NCBI GenBank assembly: GCA_964472505.1
Contig: CAYYQW010000023.1
Coordinates: forward strand, 1 to 47,421
Reading direction: 5' to 3'
Source of the DNA: JAYEIA01 sp964472505
GTDB lineage: Bacteria > Bacteroidota > Bacteroidia > Bacteroidales > JAADGE01
DNA length: 47,421 bases
The first letter of the stretch is position 1, and every line of letters starts with the position of its first letter. Below, piece by piece: positions 9,779-17,263 of the stretch. Below the pieces are notes generated by a model that did no database searches, was not told where the DNA came from, and worked only from the letters and a program-made list of their open reading frames with translations. The position numbers and the translations under genes were made by a program.

Positions 9779-9819
9779 AAAAGGACTTGAAGCGCATTTT
9801 CCGGCTTTCAAGTCCTTTT
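9779..9819. terminator. bidirectional terminator between DUF1704 gene and rpoD
   Basis: Twelve-base-pair stem AAAAGGACTTGA (9779-9790) with TCAAGTCCTTTT (9808-9819) around a 17-base loop. A and T tracts on the two sides suit termination from both directions. It lies between two convergent genes. Confidence 0.85.
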
Positions 9820-9842
9820 ATGATGCAAAAAGATTAGATGTT

Positions 9843-10706
9843 CTAACCCAAGAAAGTTTTTAAATGTTTGCTTCTTGATGTTTTACGAAGTTTTCTTAAA
9901 GCTCTCTCTTTCAGTTGCCTTACACGCTCACGTGTTAATCCGAGCTCTTCGCCGATTTCGCGTAAAGAAAGTTGTTCGGAATTGATACCGAAAAAGTGTT
10001 TAACAATAATTGCTTCACGCTCGGGTAAAGTAGATAAAGCCCGCTCTATTTCGCGCAAAAGCGATTCCTGCATCAAACTTCTGTCGGCCGGATCAGTATT
10101 GTCGTTTTCCATGACATCGATCAGATTGTTGCTGTCGGCATCGTTGGATAAAGGTGCATCCATGGAACGATGCTTGCCGGCAGCTTTAATTACATGATCA
10201 ATTTTATGCCGCGGAATACCGAGCTCCTCGGAAACCTCTCGCGAAGTAGGCATGCGTTTGTGCTCTTGCTGAAATGCCGAATAAAACTTATAAATTTTGT
10301 TTACGGCTCCCACTTGATTAAGCGGCAGGCGAACAATGCGCGACTGTTCGGCCAGAGCTTGCAGAATGGATTGGCGAATCCACCAAACCGCATATGAAAT
10401 AAATTTAAAACCTCGTGTTTCATCAAACTTTTTGGCTGCTTTTATCAATCCTAAATTGCCTTCATTTATCAAATCTTGTAAGGTAAGTCCTTGGTGCTGG
10501 TACTGCTTAGCCACCGAAACCACAAAACGCAGATTAGCTTTGGTTAATTTATCCAAAGCTGTTTGGTCACCTTTACGAATACGCTGTGCCAACTCTACTT
10601 CTTCTTCAACGGTTAACAAATCAACTTTACCAATATCCTGCAGATACTTATCTAATGAAGCACTGTCGCGATTGGTAATTGATTTTGTAATTTTTAACTG
10701 TCTCAT
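9843..10706 (-). CDS. rpoD: primary RNA polymerase sigma factor, Bacteroidota RpoD/SigA
   Basis: A 287-residue sigma-70 protein starting MRQLKITKSI. Regions in order: 1.2 at about 15-48 (SLDKYLQDIGK), region 2 at about 53-123 including the core-binding and -10-melting segment (NLRFVVSVAKQY, GFKFISYAVWWIRQSI), region 3 at about 132-208 (PLNQ, then SREVSEELGIP) and region 4 at about 220-283 with the helix-turn-helix LSLREIGEELGLTRERVRQ. It lacks the acidic region 1.1 and the long spacer of proteobacterial RpoD, which is the normal form of the housekeeping sigma in Bacteroidota. It directs transcription from TAnnTTTG-type promoters such as the one at 11000. It is transcribed leftward and convergent with the DUF1704 gene. 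The leader upstream holds an inverted repeat (10809-10831). Confidence 0.96.
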   Translation of the reverse strand: MRQLKITKSITNRDSASLDKYLQDIGKVDLLTVEEEVELAQRIRKGDQTALDKLTKANLRFVVSVAKQYQHQGLTLQDLINEGNLGLIKAAKKFDETRGFKFISYAVWWIRQSILQALAEQSRIVRLPLNQVGAVNKIYKFYSAFQQEHKRMPTSREVSEELGIPRHKIDHVIKAAGKHRSMDAPLSNDADSNNLIDVMENDNTDPADRSLMQESLLREIERALSTLPEREAIIVKHFFGINSEQLSLREIGEELGLTRERVRQLKERALRKLRKTSRSKHLKTFLG

Positions 10707-10808
10707 ATCTTTGTTAGTTTATATTCAGTAATGGGTACTTTTTTATTAACAAAATCCTGCCGACAATACTAACGGCTGAATTTATAATTCATTTCATTAG
10801 TGAATCAA

Positions 10809-10831
10809 AAATCTTTAAATACTAAAGATTT
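10809..10831. repeat. inverted repeat upstream of rpoD
   Basis: Perfect 9-bp arms AAATCTTTA (10809-10817) and TAAAGATTT (10823-10831) around a 5-base spacer, with weaker flanking symmetry (TGAAT outside left, AATTCA outside right). It lies about 105 bases upstream of the rpoD start. It could be an operator or a leader hairpin; there is no T tract to make it a terminator. Confidence 0.5.
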
Positions 10832-10999
10832 AGAATTCATTCTTCATTATTAACATACAGTAATTATTAAATATACGAAAAAAAACGCAATATTGTTTCG
10901 CACAATATACAAAAAAATATTTCGTTTAAAGAAATGAAACCGAATTTAAGCTTAAAATAATGATACTATCAGTTATTTTACCGGTTTCATCAAATATAA

Positions 11000-11031
11000 T
11001 TGATTAGTCACAAATTTTTATGTTATATTTG
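11000..11031 (+). promoter_or_regulatory. Bacteroidota-type promoter of the lipoprotein gene
   Basis: A TTG at 11000-11002 (-33 element) and an exact TATATTTG at 11024-11031 (-7 element TAnnTTTG), separated by 21 bases. The start of transcription would be near 11037, giving a leader of about 70 bases. This is the best-matching promoter in the window. Confidence 0.72.
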
Positions 11032-11037
11032 TGCAAC

Positions 11038-11059
11038 AAAACGATGCAAGATTCGTTTT
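11038..11059 (+). other. 5'-terminal mRNA hairpin in lipoprotein leader
   Basis: AAAACGA (11038-11044) pairs with TCGTTTT (11053-11059) around an 8-base loop. It starts within a base or two of the transcription start predicted from the promoter at 11000, so the mRNA would begin with a hairpin. Such 5' stems are known to stabilise transcripts such as E. coli ompA; that role here is inferred. Confidence 0.5.
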
Positions 11060-11107
11060 GAGAGTAACTTAAACTTTTAAACTATTTTTTAACTAAATTT
11101 TATTACA

Positions 11108-11989
11108 ATGAAAAAATTTAACGTATTAGTATTAGCATTACTTGCTTTGACTTTAGGATTTACAACCAGCTGTGATGACGGAGTCGGAGATGATTTTGCA
11201 GCTCCCAAAGTAACATTTACACAAGGAGACCAAACCGTTGATCCCGCTACTTCTGTAGTAATTACCGGAACAGTACTTGCTCCCGCAGGACTTGACGAAA
11301 TTGCATTTTGGAAAGATGATGTTTCTTACGAAACCATTACTAAATTTGACACTGACACAACGCACTCATTTTCAGTAACTATTCCTGCTGACCAAGTGGA
11401 AGAAACTTTCCCCTTTGAAGTAGTAGCTAAAGATGAAAACGGGAAATCCGGCAAAGCTACCGCTACAATTACCGTAACAACAGAGCCGGAACACGAAGTT
11501 AAAACACTTTCAAGCATAGCTATGGAATTTAACAACTCTACAGCTTCATCAAGCAACTGTGCTTTTAGCTTAGCCGAAGAAACTGCTTTGAACGGATTCA
11601 GCGGAGACGGATCTAAATTTGATATTGTTTTCATTTGGAACAGTGCTATGGGACACACCTATGGATCACCTGATTCAGAACAAGTTGAATATATTATGGA
11701 AATCAACGGAAATAGCTACGCAGGTTCAAGCCGTCACACCAAATTTATGGAAATCTCATCTGCTGACTATACAGGTGCCGATGTAGATTACATCAACGGT
11801 TTAACAGTATCAGACAACCTTACACTCAGCAACTTAGGCGGATCAGGTATCCAAGATGCATCTTCAGGAAGCACTTATGCCTTTGAAACTAACGACGGAA
11901 CAGTTGGTCTGGTTAAGATTACATATTCAAAAGCTGCAGCTTCAAGTACAATTGAAGTAAAATATGTAACTTCAGCCACTGCTAAGTAA
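11108..11989 (+). CDS. putative surface lipoprotein with Ig-like N-terminal domain
   Basis: A 293-residue protein. Residues 1-21 are a lipoprotein signal peptide with lipid cysteine C22 in FTTSC, followed by DDGVGDD. In Bacteroidota, acidic residues directly after the lipid cysteine act as a lipoprotein export signal to the cell surface. Residues about 30-125 look like an Ig/cadherin-like beta domain (VTFTQGDQTVDPATSVVITG, then KDENGKSGKATATITV). The rest is beta-rich and Ser/Thr/Gly-rich, with no family I recognise. A strong promoter match, a 5' hairpin, an A-rich translation start and a solid terminator suggest an abundant product. It is a single-gene transcript between rpoD and dapF. Function unknown. 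Confidence 0.85.
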   Translation: MKKFNVLVLALLALTLGFTTSCDDGVGDDFAAPKVTFTQGDQTVDPATSVVITGTVLAPAGLDEIAFWKDDVSYETITKFDTDTTHSFSVTIPADQVEETFPFEVVAKDENGKSGKATATITVTTEPEHEVKTLSSIAMEFNNSTASSSNCAFSLAEETALNGFSGDGSKFDIVFIWNSAMGHTYGSPDSEQVEYIMEINGNSYAGSSRHTKFMEISSADYTGADVDYINGLTVSDNLTLSNLGGSGIQDASSGSTYAFETNDGTVGLVKITYSKAAASSTIEVKYVTSATAK

Positions 11990-12007
11990 TTTTAAAAAAG
12001 CTCTAAT

Positions 12008-12039
12008 AAAAAAGCCCTGCAAGTTTGCAGGGCTTTTTT
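12008..12039. terminator. bidirectional terminator between lipoprotein gene and dapF
   Basis: Stem AAAAAAGCCCTGCAA (12008-12022) with TTGCAGGGCTTTTTT (12025-12039). A and T tracts on both sides let it act for the rightward lipoprotein gene and the leftward dapF. Confidence 0.9.
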
Positions 12040-12051
12040 ATTGATTAAAAT

Positions 12052-12861
12052 TTAGGATGGATTCGAATACTTATAATCTCCTTCAAACACAAAAGCAGCC
12101 GGGCCTTGCAGATACACTTGTGTATATCCGGTTTTGCTGCGTTTGAAAGCGACCCTAAAATCACCACCGCGGGTTTTTACCCGAATGTTTCCTTCCGGCA
12201 TATTGATACGTTCGGCAAAAACTAATGCAGATGCGGTAACTCCCGTTCCGCAAGAAAGTGTTTCATTCTCTACCCCGCGCTCATAAGTTCTTACCGATAT
12301 TTGGTCAGAAGAAAGTTCCGATACAAAATTCACATTCGTTCCTTCGGCTTTATAGTTATCGGAATATCTGATTTTCATAGCCTCATCGACTACCGGGAAA
12401 TCCTCGGTTCGATGAATAAATTTCACCAAATGCGGTGAGCCGGTATTGCAAAAGTTTCCGGCCTCATGCCGTTCTATTTCATTAACATCACGCATTCGCA
12501 GACGAATAATTAAATTCCGAATATCCAAACTGTCCTTTATCACAGCTTTATGCAAACCGTCGGAAGCCATAAATTCAGTTTCATTATTAATTATTCCCAA
12601 GCGATAAGCAAAAGCCACGATACAACGTGCTCCGTTGCCGCAAAAAGTAGCTCCGCTCCCGTCGGGATTATAAAAGTCCATTTGAAAATCGGCATAATTG
12701 TGGGTTGATAAAAGGATAAACCCGTCGCTTCCTATACCAAATCGCCGGCTGCACATTTGTCGGATTTGCTCGGTCGAAATGTCAGTCAGCGAATTATCAC
12801 GGTTATCGGCTATAATAAAGTCATTGCCGGCGCCCTGAAATTTATAAAAGTGAATATGCAT
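12052..12861 (-). CDS. dapF: diaminopimelate epimerase
   Basis: A 269-residue enzyme that interconverts LL- and meso-diaminopimelate in the lysine/peptidoglycan pathway. The catalytic cysteines are in FCGNGARC (C74) and SCGTGVTA (C204). GAGNDFI at 10-16, GIGSDGFI at 42-49 and GSPHLV at 141-146 are further family signatures. I place the start at the ATG at 12861 (MHIHFYKFQGAGNDF) because the family begins a few residues before the GAGNDF motif. An in-frame ATG at 12903 would add 14 residues with no counterpart. It pairs metabolically with dapA at 43933, about 31 kb away, and is not in an operon with it. It is divergent from htrA. Confidence 0.95.
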   Translation of the reverse strand: MHIHFYKFQGAGNDFIIADNRDNSLTDISTEQIRQMCSRRFGIGSDGFILLSTHNYADFQMDFYNPDGSGATFCGNGARCIVAFAYRLGIINNETEFMASDGLHKAVIKDSLDIRNLIIRLRMRDVNEIERHEAGNFCNTGSPHLVKFIHRTEDFPVVDEAMKIRYSDNYKAEGTNVNFVSELSSDQISVRTYERGVENETLSCGTGVTASALVFAERINMPEGNIRVKTRGGDFRVAFKRSKTGYTQVYLQGPAAFVFEGDYKYSNPS

Positions 12862-12916
12862 AATTTTTGTAAAATTAATATTTAGTAACAAAACAATACT
12901 CAAATGATAAATAAAA

Positions 12917-12924
12917 CAAATTTA
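12917..12924 (-). promoter_or_regulatory. candidate -7 element for dapF
   Basis: TAAATTTG read leftward, an exact TAnnTTTG match, about 56 bases before the dapF start. No clear TTG is seen at -33, so this is tentative. Confidence 0.35.
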
Positions 12925-12959
12925 GATTTAAAAATATTAAGTCGGGTTAAGAAATGTTA

Positions 12960-12989
12960 AGCTATTTGCACAATAGCAAAGAAATAGCT
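12960..12989. repeat. three-armed inverted repeat upstream of htrA
   Basis: GCTATT (12961-12966) can pair with AATAGC (12972-12977). The longer AGCTATTT (12960-12967) can pair instead with AAATAGCT (12982-12989). The two hairpins exclude each other. The element lies 48 bases before the htrA start and could be an operator dyad or a folded leader. Confidence 0.45.
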
Positions 12990-13036
12990 TATTTCGTAAT
13001 GAAAAAAATAATACTTTACACATAAAACATAATGCC

Positions 13037-14467
13037 ATGAAAATAAAAACTTTTTTTAGCTTTATAATCGTAGCCATGATTGGCGGAGCCACAGTTTTTG
13101 GGCTTCAGAAAATTTTTAATGAGGATGAGCAGAAGCAGTTGCAACAGGAACTGAACCAAGTACCTGCCAAGCAAGTAAATTTGACGGAGACTTTAACCGG
13201 CCCTTCGAGTTTTACGGAAGCAGCCGAGCGAACCATTGATGCGGTAGTACACGTAAAAACATTAACTGCAGGCACAACAGCACCCAATGATTTGTACGAG
13301 TTCTTCTTTGGCGATCCGTATCACAGAAACCAACCCAAACAAACGGCCGGTTCGGGTGTTATTATATCAGAAGACGGATACATAGTTACCAACAACCATG
13401 TAATAAAGGGTACCGATAAAATTGAGGTAACACTCAATAATAACCGAAATTATCCGGCTGAGCTTATTGGAACAGATCCGGCCACGGATATTGCCCTGAT
13501 AAAAATTGAAGCAGAAGATTTACCGGTAGTATCATACGGCGATTCAGACAAATTGCAAATTGGAGAATGGGTCTTGGCCGTAGGCAACCCGTTTAACTTA
13601 ACATCTACCGTTACCGCAGGTATTGTAAGTGCAAAAGCACGAAATATTAATATTCTGCAAGACCGTTACGCCGTAGAATCTTTCATACAGACCGATGCAG
13701 CGGTAAATCCCGGAAACAGCGGCGGTGCTCTGGTTAACACAAAAGGAGAATTGGTAGGTATAAATACGGCCATTGCTTCTCAAACCGGGTCTTTTTCAGG
13801 CTATTCATTTGCCGTTCCGGTAAATATTGTTAAGAAAATAGTTTCGGATCTTATGGAATACGGAACGGTGCAGCGTGCCATGCTCGGAATATCCATTCGC
13901 AATATTGACAGTGAGTTAGCTGAAAAAATGGAACTGGAAAAAACACAAGGCGTATTTGTTATGGCAGTTGGCGAAAACAGCGCAGCGGCAGATGCCGGTA
14001 TTCAGGAAAAAGATGTTATTTTAAAGATTAATGACCGGCAAGTTAAAAATGTGCCGGAGCTGCAAGAGCAAGTTTCAAAATATCGACCCGGCGATGAGGT
14101 AGAAGTCATACTAAGCCGCGACGGGAAACTCAAAAAGATGAAAGTTACGCTCAAAAATGCCTCCGGAACGACAGAAATTGTACAAAAGAATGACATTGCC
14201 ATACTGGGTGCAAGCTTTGAACCTGCCGGGGATGACTTAAAAACCAAACTCGGTATTAAATACGGTGTGGAAGTATCTGAACTTAAAAGCGGAAAACTCT
14301 TGAAAGCCGGTGTGCGTAAAGGTTTTATCATTACACTAATGAACCGACAACCGGTGAGAGAAATCGAAGACATAAAAACGGTATTGAATCATGCACAAGG
14401 CGGTGTTTACATTGAAGGAATTTACCCGGACGGAACTACGGCTTATTATGCCTTTGGATTGAATTAA
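13037..14467 (+). CDS. HtrA/DegP-family serine endopeptidase
   Basis: A 476-residue periplasmic protease/chaperone. Residues 5-22 form a single membrane anchor or uncleaved signal. The trypsin-like domain (about 58-275) has the catalytic triad His121 (TNNHVIKG), Asp151 (ATDIALIKI) and Ser228 (NPGNSGGAL). Two PDZ domains follow: PDZ1 at about 283-372 with the carboxylate loop in AMLGISI, and a degenerate PDZ2 at about 388-470. This layout is that of the Do/DegQ family, which degrades or refolds damaged envelope proteins. The region upstream carries a three-armed inverted repeat at 12960-12989. A terminator follows at 14500. Confidence 0.95.
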   Translation: MKIKTFFSFIIVAMIGGATVFGLQKIFNEDEQKQLQQELNQVPAKQVNLTETLTGPSSFTEAAERTIDAVVHVKTLTAGTTAPNDLYEFFFGDPYHRNQPKQTAGSGVIISEDGYIVTNNHVIKGTDKIEVTLNNNRNYPAELIGTDPATDIALIKIEAEDLPVVSYGDSDKLQIGEWVLAVGNPFNLTSTVTAGIVSAKARNINILQDRYAVESFIQTDAAVNPGNSGGALVNTKGELVGINTAIASQTGSFSGYSFAVPVNIVKKIVSDLMEYGTVQRAMLGISIRNIDSELAEKMELEKTQGVFVMAVGENSAAADAGIQEKDVILKINDRQVKNVPELQEQVSKYRPGDEVEVILSRDGKLKKMKVTLKNASGTTEIVQKNDIAILGASFEPAGDDLKTKLGIKYGVEVSELKSGKLLKAGVRKGFIITLMNRQPVREIEDIKTVLNHAQGGVYIEGIYPDGTTAYYAFGLN

Positions 14468-14499
14468 TTCTGAAATAAAATCTCACAGCCAAATTAAGA

Positions 14500-14543
14500 C
14501 CCGCTTGAAGCATATACGAGTGCTTTAGGCGGGCATTTCTTTT
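14500..14543. terminator. terminator between htrA and histidine kinase gene
   Basis: Thirteen-base stem CCCGCTTGAAGCA (14500-14512) with TGCTTTAGGCGGG (14521-14533), including two G-T pairs, around an 8-base loop. A T-rich tail runs to 14543. It lies between two convergent genes, mainly for htrA. Confidence 0.8.
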
Positions 14544-14571
14544 ATTCATCTGCTTTTCCAATTACTCCACG

Positions 14572-16992
14572 CTAAGCCTGTATTTCATTAAAAGGCAAAG
14601 CAAGATAAAAAGCAGCTCCTTTTCCGTATTCTGACTCTGCCCAAATCTCAGCACCCAGTATGTGGGCAAAAGATTTTGAGATGGAAAGGCCCAAGCCTGT
14701 TCCTCCGTATTTTTTCCCAATTTCGGCCAAGCCCTGATCAAACCGGTCAAATATTTTCTCAATTAGCTCTTTTCGAATACCCATTCCGGTATCTTTTACA
14801 CAAAACAGATACACTTCAGGCTTGTTGTTCCGGGAATTTTTCTTAAGCTCACAAGTAAGGCTTACATAGCCCTTGTCTGTGAATTTCAAGGAATTATTAA
14901 TTAAATTAGTCAATATCTGTGTGAGTTTAACGGCATCTGTTTTCATAATTGCATCCTTTGAGTTTTCAAGTAATTCCCACTTAAACTCAAGGCCTTTTTT
15001 TTGGGCTTCAATTTTAAAAACTTCGCTTATATCGGCTATAATCTCATTAATATTACAAAGCTGCATATTTGCAGTTTCTCTGTTAGCGTCTATGGATGAA
15101 ATAAGTAGAATATTATTGATGATTGAAAGCAACTGATTGCTGCTCTTTGTAATTATTTTTGCATAATGTCTGTATTCTTCGGGCTTTGTGTCGGCAGATT
15201 CAATGAGCTGGCTAAAACCCAAAATTCCGTTCATGGGCGTTCGTATCTCATGCGACATATTCTGCAAAAAGGCTGTTTTTAATCGGTTACTTTCTTCTGC
15301 GGCTTCTTTAGCCTCAGAGAGTTCCTCATTAGTTTGTGTAAGTTCTTCATTGAGTGCCTCATATTCGGCATTCTGTTTCTTCAGTTTTTTCTCATTGGCC
15401 TTCAAAGCATCTTCGGCTTTTTTCCGTTTGGTAATATCAACGGCATAAGCAAATATGACATCCTTTCCAAAATAAGATGCTTTTTCGGTAGTTACTATTT
15501 TTGGAAAAAAGGAGCCGTCTTTTCGTTTGGCTGTGAATTCAAATTGTTGTATTTCACCTTCAAAAGTTTTTTGGATATGCTCAGCAATCTTATCCAAATC
15601 ATTTTGTCCCGGAGCACTTATAAATTCAGGGGTTTTGCCTATCAGGTTCTTTCGTTCATACCCGTATAACTCTGCTGCTGCTTTATTTACATCCAGAAAT
15701 CGTCCTTGTCGGTCTTGAATATAAATGGCCACACAACTGTTGTTGAATATATCTTGAAAAGTTTTTTGTGTTTCGCGTTGCTCGGTGATGTCTCTTACAA
15801 ATTCAACTACTCCGCTGACCTCGCCGGATTCATTATTAAATATGGGATAACAAAAAAGTTCTATCCACTTTACCGGTGATTCCGGATAAGGAACTCCGCT
15901 TACAATGTCTCTTTCTACTTTTCCTGATTCTATACAACGAACGGCCGGACAAGGAGAGCAAGGTTCCGAAATTCCGTGATAAGCAGCATAACACTTCTGC
16001 CCGCCCAAAGGTAAACTTTCATTATACCAATCTTTCATCACTTTGTTGGTATAACGAATGCTTAAGTCCGGGTTCAATACACTAATTCCGTCTTGTATGC
16101 TCTCCAGAACGGCATTTAGAAAAGCTTCCGATTCTTCTAAAGCTTTTCCGGAGAGTACATTTTTTGTTCTGTCGCTCACAAAGCCCTCAATAACAGCGTC
16201 ATGATTGCCATCATACTTTTTTATGTGCGCATTCACATTCAACCAAATTTTTCTGCCTTTAACGGTTGAAGCTCCGTACTCAAAATTTTCCACTTTCCCG
16301 CGGGTAAGCAACAACTGTAAAAATTGCTTACGTTTCTCAGGTCTAAGGTAGAGTTGTTCTCCGATATCCGTGTAATAACTCACAGCCTCATCAGGCGATT
16401 CAAAATCAAGCATGTGTGCTAAAGCCGGATTTACGGCCAAAATTTTTCCGGCACTGCTTGAGCGAAAAATGCCAACAGTTGCATTTTCAAACAAGCTTCG
16501 GTATCGGCTCTCGCTTTCAAGAAGGTTTTCGAAAATCGGGTCAAAGTCTGTATCGCTGTTCTGACTGAGCGAAAGCGGACTTGAAGGTATTTCAGAAACT
16601 TTTTCATGAAATACAAAGCAATGTGCATTTTCAGTAAACGGAAGCTGACGCCCGTAAACTAAAAACTGCCGATTTGTTTTTAGCTGTTGATAATTATATG
16701 CGGTTTCTGTAGATTTGGAAGGTTTTTCCGAAAAAAATTTAAACAGTAAGTGTTCTATATTCGGCAAAGCCTGTAATAAAGCTTGTTTTTCAGCAGCTGT
16801 ATCTGTCAATTTAAAAGCCCGTTGAAAAGCAGAGTTAATAAATTGTATTTTACCGTCAACAAAATTTTTCTTTTCATCAAAAATCGAATTGACAATAATA
16901 AGGGGCGTGGGCAATATTTCATAAGCCTGCATGTATGCGGGATAATTAAAACCTGACTTGTTTCCGTCTTCAATAAAGTCTGTTTCTTTCAT
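14572..16992 (-). CDS. soluble four-PAS sensor histidine kinase
   Basis: An 806-residue protein with no signal peptide or membrane segment, so it senses in the cytoplasm. PAS-like domains lie at about 25-130 (divergent), 163-277, 290-402 and 412-525. A charged coiled coil at about 525-570 links them to HisKA (575-640, phospho-acceptor His581 in NMSHEIRTPMNG) and a HATPase domain (685-802, with DTGMGI and GGTGLGL). The third PAS contains four cysteines (C334, C345, C348, C353; PCSPCP), a pattern I have seen in other PAS proteins that may bind metal or a cofactor. There is no receiver domain and no response-regulator gene nearby, so the output partner is unknown. Its N-terminus differs from that of the kinase upstream, but the coiled coil/HisKA part is very similar, so the two may be partly paralogous. 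Confidence 0.93.
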   Translation of the reverse strand: MKETDFIEDGNKSGFNYPAYMQAYEILPTPLIIVNSIFDEKKNFVDGKIQFINSAFQRAFKLTDTAAEKQALLQALPNIEHLLFKFFSEKPSKSTETAYNYQQLKTNRQFLVYGRQLPFTENAHCFVFHEKVSEIPSSPLSLSQNSDTDFDPIFENLLESESRYRSLFENATVGIFRSSSAGKILAVNPALAHMLDFESPDEAVSYYTDIGEQLYLRPEKRKQFLQLLLTRGKVENFEYGASTVKGRKIWLNVNAHIKKYDGNHDAVIEGFVSDRTKNVLSGKALEESEAFLNAVLESIQDGISVLNPDLSIRYTNKVMKDWYNESLPLGGQKCYAAYHGISEPCSPCPAVRCIESGKVERDIVSGVPYPESPVKWIELFCYPIFNNESGEVSGVVEFVRDITEQRETQKTFQDIFNNSCVAIYIQDRQGRFLDVNKAAAELYGYERKNLIGKTPEFISAPGQNDLDKIAEHIQKTFEGEIQQFEFTAKRKDGSFFPKIVTTEKASYFGKDVIFAYAVDITKRKKAEDALKANEKKLKKQNAEYEALNEELTQTNEELSEAKEAAEESNRLKTAFLQNMSHEIRTPMNGILGFSQLIESADTKPEEYRHYAKIITKSSNQLLSIINNILLISSIDANRETANMQLCNINEIIADISEVFKIEAQKKGLEFKWELLENSKDAIMKTDAVKLTQILTNLINNSLKFTDKGYVSLTCELKKNSRNNKPEVYLFCVKDTGMGIRKELIEKIFDRFDQGLAEIGKKYGGTGLGLSISKSFAHILGAEIWAESEYGKGAAFYLALPFNEIQA

Positions 16993-17182
16993 TTTTTATA
17001 GCTCAATATGCAGCGGAACTTCCGAAATCCATATTAGACGATACTTAACAACTGAATGCCGCTCCATGAATATCTGCACGTTCTGTTCTGAATGCCATGC
17101 CCGAAAAAACTTTCTTGTTTAAAGCAAAGCAATCGGCTTAGAGAAGTGGTTTCCGTTAAACATCAAATTTTCAATCTCTAAT

Positions 17183-17241
17183 CAAAAATAATTTGTTCCG
17201 ATTATTCCAAATATAAGATATTCTAATTTATTCGGTATCAA
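17183..17241 (-). promoter_or_regulatory. candidate promoter region of the four-PAS kinase
   Basis: Read leftward, this stretch has two exact TAnnTTTG matches: TATTTTTG (17190-17183) and TATATTTG (17215-17208). A TTG at 17241-17239 lies 23 bases before the second. They are about 190-220 bases from the start codon. The rest of the 271-base gap shows nothing else. Confidence 0.3.
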
Positions 17242-17263
17242 TATTTGTTAAAAAGAAAAATCT

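Larger units (their letters stand above)
10707..11107. other. intergenic region between rpoD and lipoprotein gene
   Basis: A 401-base AT-rich gap between divergent genes. It holds an inverted repeat at 10809-10831 on the rpoD side, and a promoter and leader hairpin at 11000-11059 on the lipoprotein side. I found no TAnnTTTG match oriented toward rpoD. No gene is evident. Confidence 0.7.

Noticed and set aside
12862..12903. N-terminal extension of dapF from an upstream ATG
   Set aside because: The extra 14 residues have no family counterpart; the family starts just before GAGNDF.
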